Assembly: GCA_028698695.1 (NCBI GenBank)
Contig: JAQVWB010000137.1
Coordinates: 1 to 5,591 of the forward strand
Reading direction: 5' to 3'
Source: Syntrophomonadaceae bacterium
GTDB lineage: Bacteria > Bacillota > Syntrophomonadia > Syntrophomonadales > Syntrophomonadaceae
Length of the DNA stretch: 5,591 nucleotides
Shown here: positions 1 through 5,364 of the stretch, one piece after another
How positions within the stretch are numbered: position 1 is the stretch's first letter
How the letters are laid out: each line of letters starts with the position of its first letter
The notes under the pieces: model-generated
Seen by the model: the letters and a program-made list of their open reading frames with translations, nothing else
The model's database searches: none
Told to the model about the DNA's origin: nothing
Position numbers and translations under genes: made by a program

Positions 1-1392
1 TTTTAAGAAATCATTTTCAAATTCCTGCACCTTATCTCTGGGTATTTCGTCCAGGTAGCCATTTACACCCGTGTAAACAGACACTACCTGTTCTTCCATG
101 CTCATGGGCTGATACTGTTTCTGGATGAGAATTTCAGTAACGCGCTCACCTCTGGTCAACCGGGCCAGAGTAGCTTTATCCAAATCAGAACCAAACTGAG
201 CAAATGCAGCCAGTTCCCTGTATTGCGCCAGGTCAAGTCTGAGCTGACCGGCAACTGATTTCATAGCTTTAGTCTGAGCAGCACCACCAACGCGGCTAAC
301 TGACAGACCAGCATTGATAGCCGGGCGTTGTCCGGCGTAGAACAGGTCTGTTTCCAGATATATCTGTCCATCAGTAATGGATATAACATTAGTCGGAATA
401 TAGGCAGATACGTCACCAGCCTGGGTTTCAATGATAGGTAATGCTGTAATTGATCCTCCGCCCAGTGATTCATTGACCTTACAAGCTCTTTCCAATAAAC
501 GGGAATGCAGATAGAAAACGTCTCCGGGATAAGCTTCACGTCCAGGAGGACGCCGCAGCAACAAAGACATTTCACGGTAAGCTACCGCGTGTTTGGAAAG
601 GTCGTCATAAATAATCAGGACATCAGCTTGATCTGATTCCATAAACTCTTCGGCCATGGCAACCCCTGAATATGGTGACATATACAGCAACGGAGCCGGC
701 TCGGAAGCCGTCGCGGCAACGATAATGGTATAATCCATAGCTCCCATTTCTTCAAGCTTGGCTGCGATTCCGGCAATTGATGACTGTTTCTGTCCAATTG
801 CCACATAGATACAAATCATATCCTTTTTCTCACGCTGATTGATTATGGCATCTATAGCAATTGCACTCTTACCGGTCTGACGGTCTCCGATGATTAATTC
901 GCGCTGTCCGCGACCGATGGGTACCATCGTATCAATAGCTTTCAGTCCGGTCTGCATTGGTTTGTTAACTGGTGAACGGGCTACAACCCCTGGTGCCACA
1001 CGCTCAATAGCGCGGAACTTGTCAGTATTAATGGGACCTTTGCCATCAATAGGCTGTCCCAATGCATTTACTACCCGGCCAAGCATAGCTTTCCCAACTG
1101 GAACTTCCATAATTCTTCCAGTGGCTTTAACTACGTCGCCTTCTTTAATATGGTTGTATTCACCCAGCAAAACAGCTCCCACGTTATCTTCTTCCAGATT
1201 AAGAACCATTCCGAAGGTTCCACCGGTAAATTCCAGCAATTCGCCGGCCATAGCGCCCTGTAAGCCGTAAACACGAGCAATACCGTCACCTACGTAGATA
1301 ACCGAGCCCACATTGCTAACCTCGACCTCGGATTGGTAGCGCTCTATCTGCTGTTTTAATATCGCGCTAATCTCTTCCGGTCTAATACTCAT
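1..1392 (-). CDS. atpA: F1Fo ATP synthase subunit alpha, partial (C-terminus beyond the left edge)
   Basis: Alpha subunit of the F1 head; it forms the alpha3beta3 hexamer with beta and binds non-catalytic nucleotide. 464 codons are present from the ATG at 1390-1392 and the frame stays open to base 1. The family is about 500 residues, so roughly 40 C-terminal residues are missing. Visible motifs are the Walker A P-loop GDRQTGKS (Lys at residue 175, the same number as in E. coli) and the alpha/beta signature PAINAGLSVS followed by RVGGAAQ, whose Arg367 is the arginine that reaches into the catalytic beta site. The last P-loop residue is Ser where Thr is usual, a conservative change that keeps the hydroxyl. 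The start is preceded by AGGGGTGAG, and the gene follows atpH after 21 bases. The gamma, beta and epsilon genes would be expected beyond the left edge. Confidence 0.98.
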   Translation of the reverse strand, partial: MSIRPEEISAILKQQIERYQSEVEVSNVGSVIYVGDGIARVYGLQGAMAGELLEFTGGTFGMVLNLEEDNVGAVLLGEYNHIKEGDVVKATGRIMEVPVGKAMLGRVVNALGQPIDGKGPINTDKFRAIERVAPGVVARSPVNKPMQTGLKAIDTMVPIGRGQRELIIGDRQTGKSAIAIDAIINQREKKDMICIYVAIGQKQSSIAGIAAKLEEMGAMDYTIIVAATASEPAPLLYMSPYSGVAMAEEFMESDQADVLIIYDDLSKHAVAYREMSLLLRRPPGREAYPGDVFYLHSRLLERACKVNESLGGGSITALPIIETQAGDVSAYIPTNVISITDGQIYLETDLFYAGQRPAINAGLSVSRVGGAAQTKAMKSVAGQLRLDLAQYRELAAFAQFGSDLDKATLARLTRGERVTEILIQKQYQPMSMEEQVVSVYTGVNGYLDEIPRDKVQEFENDFLK

Positions 1393-1413
1393 TTATGTGC
1401 TCACCCCTATCGA

Positions 1414-1962
1414 TTAACTTATCTTTACTTGTTTCAGTTGTTCTCTTAGCATGTCCAGCTTCTTGGCTACGGTGGCATCTATAACCTGGTCCCCCATGCG
1501 TATTTTTACTCCCCCGAGCAATGTTGGGTCAACCGTTAGTTTAAGCTGCACCGTCTTTCCGGTTGAAGCAGAGAGTTTATCAGCCAGGATTTTAATATCC
1601 TCTTCTGAAACTTCCCGGGCAGATATTATGTCTGCCATCGCTATGTTACGGGTTTCATCAGCCATAACTTTGTATTCATCCACGATTAAACCAATATAAT
1701 TCCCACGACGCTTGTCAATGATCATGGATATGAAGTTCAAAGTTGTCGAAGATATCTGGTCTGTGAATATTTTACCTACTAATTCCTTTTTTTCCTTGGG
1801 CGGAATTAACAGATGGTCCAAATATTCCTGCAGGTGCTCAGTTTCCGATATAATCTGAACTACCTTTTCCAATTCCTGTTGAAATTGATCCACTTTACCG
1901 GTTTCCTGGGCTATGCTAAAAAATGCTTCGGCGTAACGCCTGGCAACGCTTTTATTTAACAT
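1414..1962 (-). CDS. atpH: F1Fo ATP synthase subunit delta (OSCP-type)
   Basis: Delta subunit, 182 residues, the usual length. It sits on top of the F1 head and ties it to the b-subunit stalk. The N-terminus (SVARRYAEAFFSIA, residues 5-18) is the typical start of the alpha-helical domain that binds the alpha N-termini. The C-terminal part has the family signature LLGGVKIRMGDQVIDATV (about 148-165) followed by a final helix. The ATG at 1960-1962 overlaps the end of atpF by 7 bases, so translation is probably coupled; a GAGG-type ribosome site lies inside the end of atpF. The stop TAA is at 1414-1416. No key region is missing. The identification is secure from both sequence and position. Confidence 0.97.
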   Translation of the reverse strand: MLNKSVARRYAEAFFSIAQETGKVDQFQQELEKVVQIISETEHLQEYLDHLLIPPKEKKELVGKIFTDQISSTTLNFISMIIDKRRGNYIGLIVDEYKVMADETRNIAMADIISAREVSEEDIKILADKLSASTGKTVQLKLTVDPTLLGGVKIRMGDQVIDATVAKKLDMLREQLKQVKIS

Positions 1963-2576
1963 AATAGATCGCCCGCCTCATTAACAAAATCTTTGACCAT
2001 CCGTTTGTGGTCATCTTCATTAATAGCTCTACCCAGTACTTTTTCTGCCGCAAACATCGCCAACGATGCTGCAGTGTCTTTCAGTTCCATTTTGGCCTGT
2101 TCAGTAGCTGATTTAATTTCAGCATGGGCTTTGTCCTTTATGTGCTGAGCTTCTTCCTGAGCTTTGGCTGAAATTTCAGCTTTCGCAGTTTCTGCCGCCT
2201 TAGTTGCCCGGGCAACGATCTCCTGAGCTTCTTTGCGGGATTCCGTCAGGTTAGTCTGTGCTTCCTTTCTCATTTGCTCGACTTCGACTTTCATCTCTTC
2301 TGCATGTCTTAGTGAACCTTCAATAGTAGTACTACGTTGTTCCAACATTGCATTAATCGGATTAAAAGCAAATTTATAAAGCAGAGCTAAAAGTACAAAG
2401 AAGTTTACCGCTGTCCAACCTATGGCATAAATGTTCCCAAACTCAGGTGTATTGCCTGCAGGCGCTTCGGTAAGCGGGTTGCCGTGGCCGGATGCCATAC
2501 ATACGGCGGTAAATCCAAGTACTAATATAGTCGTCAAAAGGAGCACTGTCAGGTAAAACCGTTTGTTTCTTAACAC
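1956..2576 (-). CDS. atpF: F1Fo ATP synthase subunit b with N-terminal signal-like extension (GTG start)
   Basis: Subunit b forms the peripheral stalk between the Fo a-subunit and delta. The open frame runs back to an ATG at 2693 inside atpE, but that ATG has no ribosome site. The GTG at 2574-2576 has GGAGGT nine bases upstream, so I start there, giving 206 residues. Residues 1-29 look like a signal peptide or extra membrane helix: basic RNKR, a hydrophobic stretch at about 8-27, then CMA-SGHG as a possible cleavage site. A polar linker follows, then the normal b-subunit membrane helix (about 50-70, with WTAVNFFVLLALLYKF), then a long charged, Ala-rich coiled coil (about 75-185). Canonical bacterial b is about 160-170 residues with one membrane helix, so the first 40 or so residues are extra. 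The 3' end overlaps atpH by 7 bases. Confidence 0.95.
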   Translation of the reverse strand: MLRNKRFYLTVLLLTTILVLGFTAVCMASGHGNPLTEAPAGNTPEFGNIYAIGWTAVNFFVLLALLYKFAFNPINAMLEQRSTTIEGSLRHAEEMKVEVEQMRKEAQTNLTESRKEAQEIVARATKAAETAKAEISAKAQEEAQHIKDKAHAEIKSATEQAKMELKDTAASLAMFAAEKVLGRAINEDDHKRMVKDFVNEAGDLLC

Positions 2577-2585
2577 GGATGTGCT

Positions 2586-2591
2586 ACCTCC
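2586..2591 (-). promoter_or_regulatory. Ribosome-binding site that sets the GTG start of atpF
   Basis: The minus strand reads GGAGGT here, nine bases before the GTG at 2574-2576. The alternative ATG at 2691-2693 has no purine-rich site before it and would add 39 residues that do not resemble any b subunit. This site therefore decides the start. Confidence 0.85.
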
Positions 2592-2614
2592 AATCTCTTG
2601 AGCAAATAGTTTTT

Positions 2615-2669
2615 GGGGCAGCAGAGCCGTTGCATTAATCAGCAACTCTACCGCCCGCAAACTGTCCCC
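2615..2669 (-). promoter_or_regulatory. Two-tier stem-loop in the atpE-atpF gap
   Basis: In the mRNA sense an outer stem pairs GGGGACAG (from 2669-2662) with CTGCCCC (from 2621-2615), with one bulged A. Inside it, AGAGTTGC (from 2649-2642) pairs with GCAACGGCTCT (from 2633-2623), with a bulge and the loop TGATTAAT. No U-tract follows (the next bases are AAAAACT), so this is not a standard terminator. It lies after the atpE stop and ends 23 bases before the atpF ribosome site. A role in mRNA processing, in protecting the atpE message, or in lowering atpF translation relative to atpE is inference. Confidence 0.55.
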
Positions 2670-2679
2670 TCGCATACAA

Positions 2680-2898
2680 TTACATTTTGCCAACCAGCAT
2701 GAATGCGATAAGTAGACCGTAAATGGTCAGAGTTTCGATAAAAGCGAAGGTTATAAACATCAGGGTTCTTACGTCCCCTCCGACTTCCGGCTGTCTGGCT
2801 ATGGCTTCGATGGCTTTGCCACCTGCCATTCCCATTCCAACGCCGCCTCCGAGACCTGCTATAGATACGGCTAAACCAGCTCCTAATGCTATGCCCAT
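2680..2898 (-). CDS. atpE: F1Fo ATP synthase subunit c (rotor ring)
   Basis: Subunit c, 72 residues, a hairpin of two membrane helices that assembles into the rotor ring. An upstream in-frame ATG would add MKGGKI, but AGGAGG lies seven bases before the second ATG (2896-2898), so that one is chosen. Helix 1 carries the glycine-rich packing motif (GLGGGVGMGMAGG, residues 15-27), then the polar loop ARQPE (34-38) that contacts gamma/epsilon. Helix 2 carries the ion-carrying carboxylate Glu55 in FIETLTIYG. Compared with the Na+-type ring of Ilyobacter tartaricus, the Na+ ligand Gln of helix 1 is Met22 here, while Glu55, Thr56 and Tyr60 are kept. Proton coupling is the more likely reading, but this is inference. 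The gene has the strongest ribosome site in the operon, as expected for a subunit needed in many copies. Confidence 0.97.
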   Translation of the reverse strand: MGIALGAGLAVSIAGLGGGVGMGMAGGKAIEAIARQPEVGGDVRTLMFITFAFIETLTIYGLLIAFMLVGKM

Positions 2899-2904
2899 TA
2901 TTTT

Positions 2905-2913
2905 CCCTCCTTT
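2905..2913 (-). promoter_or_regulatory. Strong ribosome-binding site of atpE
   Basis: The minus strand reads AAAGGAGGG. Its AGGAGG core is seven bases before the ATG at 2896-2898. The site overlaps the first six codons of the longer possible frame, which supports the shorter protein. Confidence 0.85.
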
Positions 2914-2928
2914 CATCAGTTCGTGTGC

Positions 2929-2950
2929 ACAATGTCCTTATAGACATTGT
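2929..2950 (-). promoter_or_regulatory. Stem-loop in the atpB-atpE gap
   Basis: A perfect 8-bp stem, ACAATGTC/GACATTGT, with a six-base loop lies between the atpB stop and the atpE ribosome site. No U-tract follows it, so it is not a terminator. Its place directly upstream of the high-copy c-subunit gene suggests a role in mRNA processing or in keeping the atpE ribosome site open. That role is inference. Confidence 0.5.
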
Positions 2951-2965
2951 ATATATGGGTTAATT

Positions 2966-3649
2966 TTAATGACCCTCTCCAGTAGCTGCAGCTATATAAC
3001 TAGCTGACAAAATAGTAAATACGATTGCCTGGATAGCACCTAACAAGACACTTAGCCCCATTAGTGCCATCGGAATTAAGAACGGTACCATGAAAAGCAT
3101 GTAAGCGATAACCATTTCTTCACCAAAAATGTTACCGAATAGACGGACGGTAAGAGATAACGGATGAGTCACTTCTTCAAGCAGATTTAACGGTAGCATT
3201 AGTGGATTGGGACTTATGAAATGGCCTAAATAGTGCATCCCATTTTCAGCAAATCCAGCTACATGCACCGAAAAGAAGGTAATTAAGGCCAGCGTCATAG
3301 TTACATTCCAGTTACTGGTTGGCGGCTGGAAGCCTTCAACTCGTGCAGCCCCTGGTATTAGTCCGCTGTAATTACAAAGCAGGATAAACAGGAAGAAGGT
3401 GGTGAGCAGTGGTGCCCACTTCTTAGCGACATGTTCTTTGTCCATAAGCTGGGTAAAGAAGTCGTAAGTCCATACAACTACCATTTCAAAAGCATTTTGA
3501 AGTCCGGTTGGAACTACCTGCATGTTACGGGTAGCAAAAAACGCAATTAATCCAATAACAGCAATAATAGCCCATTCGGTCACAATTATATGGTCTACTG
3601 GTATCGATCCTATATGAAAATAGGGTGCATCCCACATCCCAAAAATCAT
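2966..3649 (-). CDS. atpB: F1Fo ATP synthase subunit a (ion channel stator)
   Basis: Subunit a, 227 residues, an integral membrane protein providing the ion half-channels beside the c ring. The essential arginine is Arg169 in the conserved SLTVRLFGNIFGEE (165-178), equivalent to E. coli Arg210. Glu178 matches E. coli Glu219. Gln207 in LGAIQAIVFTILSASYIAAA matches Gln252 of the last helix. Several hydrophobic helices are visible (about 22-39, 80-98, 116-134, 178-198, 200-222). The first ATG (3647-3649) follows a G-rich stretch GGAAGGGGGGG at a rather long spacing; the second Met (residue 5) has no better site. It is 67 bases upstream of atpE. Confidence 0.97.
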   Translation of the reverse strand: MIFGMWDAPYFHIGSIPVDHIIVTEWAIIAVIGLIAFFATRNMQVVPTGLQNAFEMVVVWTYDFFTQLMDKEHVAKKWAPLLTTFFLFILLCNYSGLIPGAARVEGFQPPTSNWNVTMTLALITFFSVHVAGFAENGMHYLGHFISPNPLMLPLNLLEEVTHPLSLTVRLFGNIFGEEMVIAYMLFMVPFLIPMALMGLSVLLGAIQAIVFTILSASYIAAATGEGH

Positions 3650-3684
3650 TACTCTATTTCCCCCCCTTCCTATTTTGTTGTCGT

Positions 3685-3708
3685 TCCGGTTTGTACTCTC
3701 AAACCGGA
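3685..3708 (-). promoter_or_regulatory. Hairpin 2 of a tandem pair before atpB
   Basis: A perfect 9-bp inverted repeat TCCGGTTTG/CAAACCGGA encloses a six-base loop. No run of U follows in the mRNA sense (the next bases are ACGACAACAAAATAGG), so it is not an intrinsic terminator. A weaker 5-bp pairing, TACTC/GAGTA, is possible across the same bases and would exclude the main stem. Confidence 0.55.
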
Positions 3709-3720
3709 GTAAACCTTCAA

Positions 3721-3740
3721 TCAGAACCGGTTGGTTCTGA
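3721..3740 (-). promoter_or_regulatory. Hairpin 1 of a tandem pair after atpZ
   Basis: A perfect 8-bp inverted repeat TCAGAACC/GGTTCTGA with a four-base loop lies 19 bases beyond the atpZ-like stop. It includes the 8-base palindrome AACCGGTT. Twelve bases separate it from the next hairpin, which also contains AACCGG. The two stems could stack or, through the shared core, pair with each other. A role as an RNA processing or stabilising element between the accessory gene and the Fo genes is inference. Confidence 0.5.
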
Positions 3741-3759
3741 ATGATATCACCGTGAAGAT

Positions 3760-4014
3760 TTACTTATCATCATCAGTGGTCCCTCTCCCCAAGTCCCCCG
3801 AATCAGATTTGTTATCAAGCTTATCCCACATGGCCTTCATTCCGGTGGTAATACCGAACAGACAACCAATCACAGTAAGCCAGGGATCTGTGTCAAAACG
3901 TCCATCCAGCCAACGTCCCCCGAATATGCCTATGGCGACAGCAGCGGCAACCGTGGTAGCTAAATTAATCGCATCACTTAATGATTTTGCCCAGTGTTTA
4001 TTCTTTTCTGCCAT
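3760..4014 (-). CDS. atpZ: AtpZ/AtpI-family small membrane protein of the ATP synthase operon
   Basis: 84 residues with two predicted membrane helices (about 15-33, LATTVAAAVAIGIFGG region; about 44-63, PWLTVIGCLFGITTG region). They are joined by a short loop GRWLDGRFDTDP, and a hydrophilic, mostly acidic tail runs from 64 to 84. The GGRWLD...PWLT..G...G pattern and the position first in the atp operon match the short AtpZ-like family (ATPase_gene1). That family is linked to assembly of the c ring and, in some bacteria, to divalent ion transport. The separate, longer AtpI often found between this gene and atpB is absent. The ribosome site AAAGGTGG lies close to the ATG. Databases may label this protein ATP synthase protein I. 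The family is clear; the exact function is not settled. Confidence 0.85.
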   Translation of the reverse strand: MAEKNKHWAKSLSDAINLATTVAAAVAIGIFGGRWLDGRFDTDPWLTVIGCLFGITTGMKAMWDKLDNKSDSGDLGRGTTDDDK

Positions 4015-4027
4015 GCCCCCACCTTTC

Positions 4028-4049
4028 AGGATATAGCCAGCAATATCCT
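4028..4049 (-). promoter_or_regulatory. Leader hairpin just upstream of the atpZ ribosome site
   Basis: A perfect 7-bp inverted repeat AGGATAT/ATATCCT with an eight-base loop ends one base before the AAAGGTGG ribosome site of the first atp gene. If it forms in the mRNA it would sit directly against the ribosome-binding region. It could influence translation start or protect the 5' end; both are inference. Confidence 0.4.
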
Positions 4050-4158
4050 TTAACTGTATTCGTCACTAAAAGCCAAAATCCTTTTTTGTGTTTTTTGAAA
4101 TTTTTATAGCCCCGGCTAAATATATAAAAAGATAAAATAGACTGTTATTCTTAATAAA
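4050..4158 (-). promoter_or_regulatory. AT-rich intergenic leader, probable atp operon promoter region with phased A-tracts
   Basis: This is the longest non-coding gap in the window apart from the rRNA part. On the minus strand three A-tracts (4101-4105, 4091-4096, 4082-4087) are spaced about 9-9.5 bp apart, a pattern that gives intrinsic bending and often lies upstream of a promoter. Downstream, the best promoter I can find is weak: TTGGCT (4076-4071), 17 bases, then TTAAAG (4053-4048). I do not claim an exact promoter. No convincing terminator for the MazG-like gene is present, so read-through from upstream is possible. Confidence 0.35.
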
Positions 4159-4479
4159 TTACTCAGAACGGGTCGATAAATATCCTTTACGCTCCAATTT
4201 AGCCCAGTGTTCCTTTAAGGCTGCCTCGATATCTATACCAAATTGTTCTTCCATTACAAACATCATCGTTACTGCAGTTTGAGCTACATCAAGCAACTCA
4301 CGGGCAATTTCCCGGAAAATAGTCTCGTCATCCCAATAGACAGCTTCCCCGCTAAGGCCCCGGTATTTACCAATTACCTGAGCCAGTTCTCCAGCTTCCT
4401 CCATAAGTTTAAGTGCTGTAGATTCCAATGTAGGGTTTAACTCATTTAATCTTGGTAAAGATAATGTTTTGGCTTGCAT
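4159..4479 (-). CDS. MazG-like nucleoside triphosphate pyrophosphohydrolase
   Basis: 106 residues, a single-domain all-alpha member of the MazG/dUTPase-like superfamily, which cleaves NTPs or dNTPs to the monophosphate and pyrophosphate. The metal-binding pattern is visible as Glu27-Glu28-x-x-Glu31 (LMEEAGELAQ) and Glu61-x-x-Asp64 (ARELLDVAQ), the usual EExxE plus ExxD arrangement. Its length fits one MazG domain, not the two-domain MazG of E. coli. TTGGAG lies about seven bases before the ATG. It follows the dCMP deaminase after 46 bases and precedes the atp operon. The neighbourhood suggests cleaning of the deoxynucleotide pool, but the substrate (dCTP, dUTP or a damaged base) cannot be told from sequence alone. 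Confidence 0.85.
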   Translation of the reverse strand: MQAKTLSLPRLNELNPTLESTALKLMEEAGELAQVIGKYRGLSGEAVYWDDETIFREIARELLDVAQTAVTMMFVMEEQFGIDIEAALKEHWAKLERKGYLSTRSE

Positions 4480-4513
4480 AAATTTTGCTCCAACCGTTAA
4501 TTGTAATTGATAT

Positions 4514-4530
4514 GAGTAATTATATTACTC
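4514..4530 (-). repeat. AT-rich inverted repeat over the dCMP deaminase stop codon
   Basis: GAGTAAT/ATTACTC forms a 7-bp stem with a three-base loop that includes the stop codon at 4525-4527. It has only two G:C pairs and no U-tract. It could be a weak RNA structure between the two genes or chance in AT-rich sequence. Confidence 0.3.
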
Positions 4531-4998
4531 CTGTTCAGATTCATTACTCTTTTCTATAACTACTAATTCAATTCCTGCTTCCTTCATTAAGTCCAGGGCA
4601 ATATCATCACTAAAGTTACCCCGATGTACTACTTTCACTATACCGGCATTAATAATCATACGGGCACAAATAATGCAGGGTTGATTAGTACAGTACATAA
4701 CTGAATCCTGAGTAGAAATTCCATAATAGGCAGCATTAATAATAGCATTTTGCTCAGCATGGACTCCCCGACACAACTCATAACGTTCACCGGAAGGAAT
4801 ACCCTTTTCTGTACGCAAACAGCCTATATCTCCACAATGCTTTAATTTACGCGGGGCACCATTATATCCGGTTGCAATTATTCGCTTGTCTTTTACCAGT
4901 ACCGCTCCTACCTTACGTCGTAAACAGGTTGAACGGGAAGAGACCAGATCGGCGGTTTCCAGGAAATAATCATTCCAGCTGGGTCGGGTATGGCTCAT
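4525..4998 (-). CDS. comEB: Deoxycytidylate (dCMP) deaminase, ComEB type
   Basis: 157 residues. It is a zinc-dependent deaminase that converts dCMP to dUMP, the substrate for thymidylate synthesis. The catalytic zinc site is clear: HAE at residues 80-82 (GVHAEQNAI; His80 ligand, Glu82 proton shuttle) and PCIIC with Cys108 and Cys111. Further Cys and His residues upstream (HCGDIGC, 54-60; Cys76) resemble the second, structural zinc site and insert of dCMP deaminases, which separates it from cytidine or guanine deaminases. A GTG three codons upstream is possible but lies only two bases from the AAGGAG site. The ATG at 4996-4998, 11 bases away, is preferred. It follows glyA closely. Confidence 0.92.
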   Translation of the reverse strand: MSHTRPSWNDYFLETADLVSSRSTCLRRKVGAVLVKDKRIIATGYNGAPRKLKHCGDIGCLRTEKGIPSGERYELCRGVHAEQNAIINAAYYGISTQDSVMYCTNQPCIICARMIINAGIVKVVHRGNFSDDIALDLMKEAGIELVVIEKSNESEQE

Positions 4999-5009
4999 GT
5001 TTCTCACTT

Positions 5010-5016
5010 CTCCTTA
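5010..5016 (-). promoter_or_regulatory. Ribosome site of comEB overlapping the glyA stop codon
   Basis: The minus strand reads TAAGGAG: the glyA stop TAA is the first part of the AAGGAG ribosome site of the next gene. Ribosomes ending glyA would therefore arrive at the comEB start. Tight translational coupling is a fair inference. Confidence 0.75.
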
Positions 5017-5364
5017 TATACCGTACAATGGATATTTATCACATAATTGTTTAACCATGGCCCGGGCTTCTTCAAGTTTTTCCTCCCGTTCAGGATTGTC
5101 CAGGGCCAATGCCATAGCCTTCGCCAACACTTTCATATCATCCGCTTTCATTCCCCGACTGGTCAAAGCCGGGGTACCTACCCGGATACCACTTGTTACC
5201 ATGGGCTTTTCCGGGTCAAAAGGAATGGTGTTTTTATTAACGGTTATATTGACTGACTCCAGTATCGCCTCAGCCGCCTTGCCAGTCAAGTTTTTAGGAC
5301 GAACATCAAGCAGTATCAGATGGTTGTCCGTGCCTCCTGATACCAGTCTAAGACCATTATCCTT
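5014..5364 (-). CDS. glyA: Serine hydroxymethyltransferase, C-terminal part (5' end lost at a junction)
   Basis: The last 116 residues of SHMT, a PLP enzyme that converts serine and tetrahydrofolate to glycine and 5,10-methylene-tetrahydrofolate. Recognisable C-terminal blocks are LRLVSGGTDNHLILLDVRPK, LTGKAAEAILES, VNKNTIPFDPEKP and TSGIRVGTPALTSRG; the arginine in TSGIR binds the substrate carboxylate. Full SHMT is about 410-420 residues, so roughly 300 N-terminal residues, including the PLP lysine, are absent. Similarity to SHMT stops near 5364, although the frame stays open to a TGA at 5380-5382. From about 5365 the sequence becomes rRNA on the other strand. The break is more likely an assembly join than a natural truncation. 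Confidence 0.92.
   Translation of the reverse strand, partial: KDNGLRLVSGGTDNHLILLDVRPKNLTGKAAEAILESVNITVNKNTIPFDPEKPMVTSGIRVGTPALTSRGMKADDMKVLAKAMALALDNPEREEKLEEARAMVKQLCDKYPLYGI

Noticed and set aside
890..1270. Plus-strand open frame of 126 codons
   Set aside because: It lies antisense inside atpA, is rich in Pro/Ser/Thr as expected for a shadow frame, and matches no family I know.
2577..2693. Longer AtpF starting at the ATG at 2691-2693 inside atpE
   Set aside because: It has no ribosome site and adds 39 residues unlike any b subunit, while the GTG at 2576 has a near-perfect site.
4101..4118. Short inverted repeat TAGC/GCTA as terminator of the MazG-like gene
   Set aside because: The stem is only 4 bp, and in the direction of transcription it is followed by A-rich, not U-rich, sequence.
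4519..4547. TATAAT on the minus strand (4524-4519) as a promoter for the MazG-like gene
   Set aside because: No acceptable -35 hexamer exists at 16-18 bases, and the match falls within an AT-rich inverted repeat.
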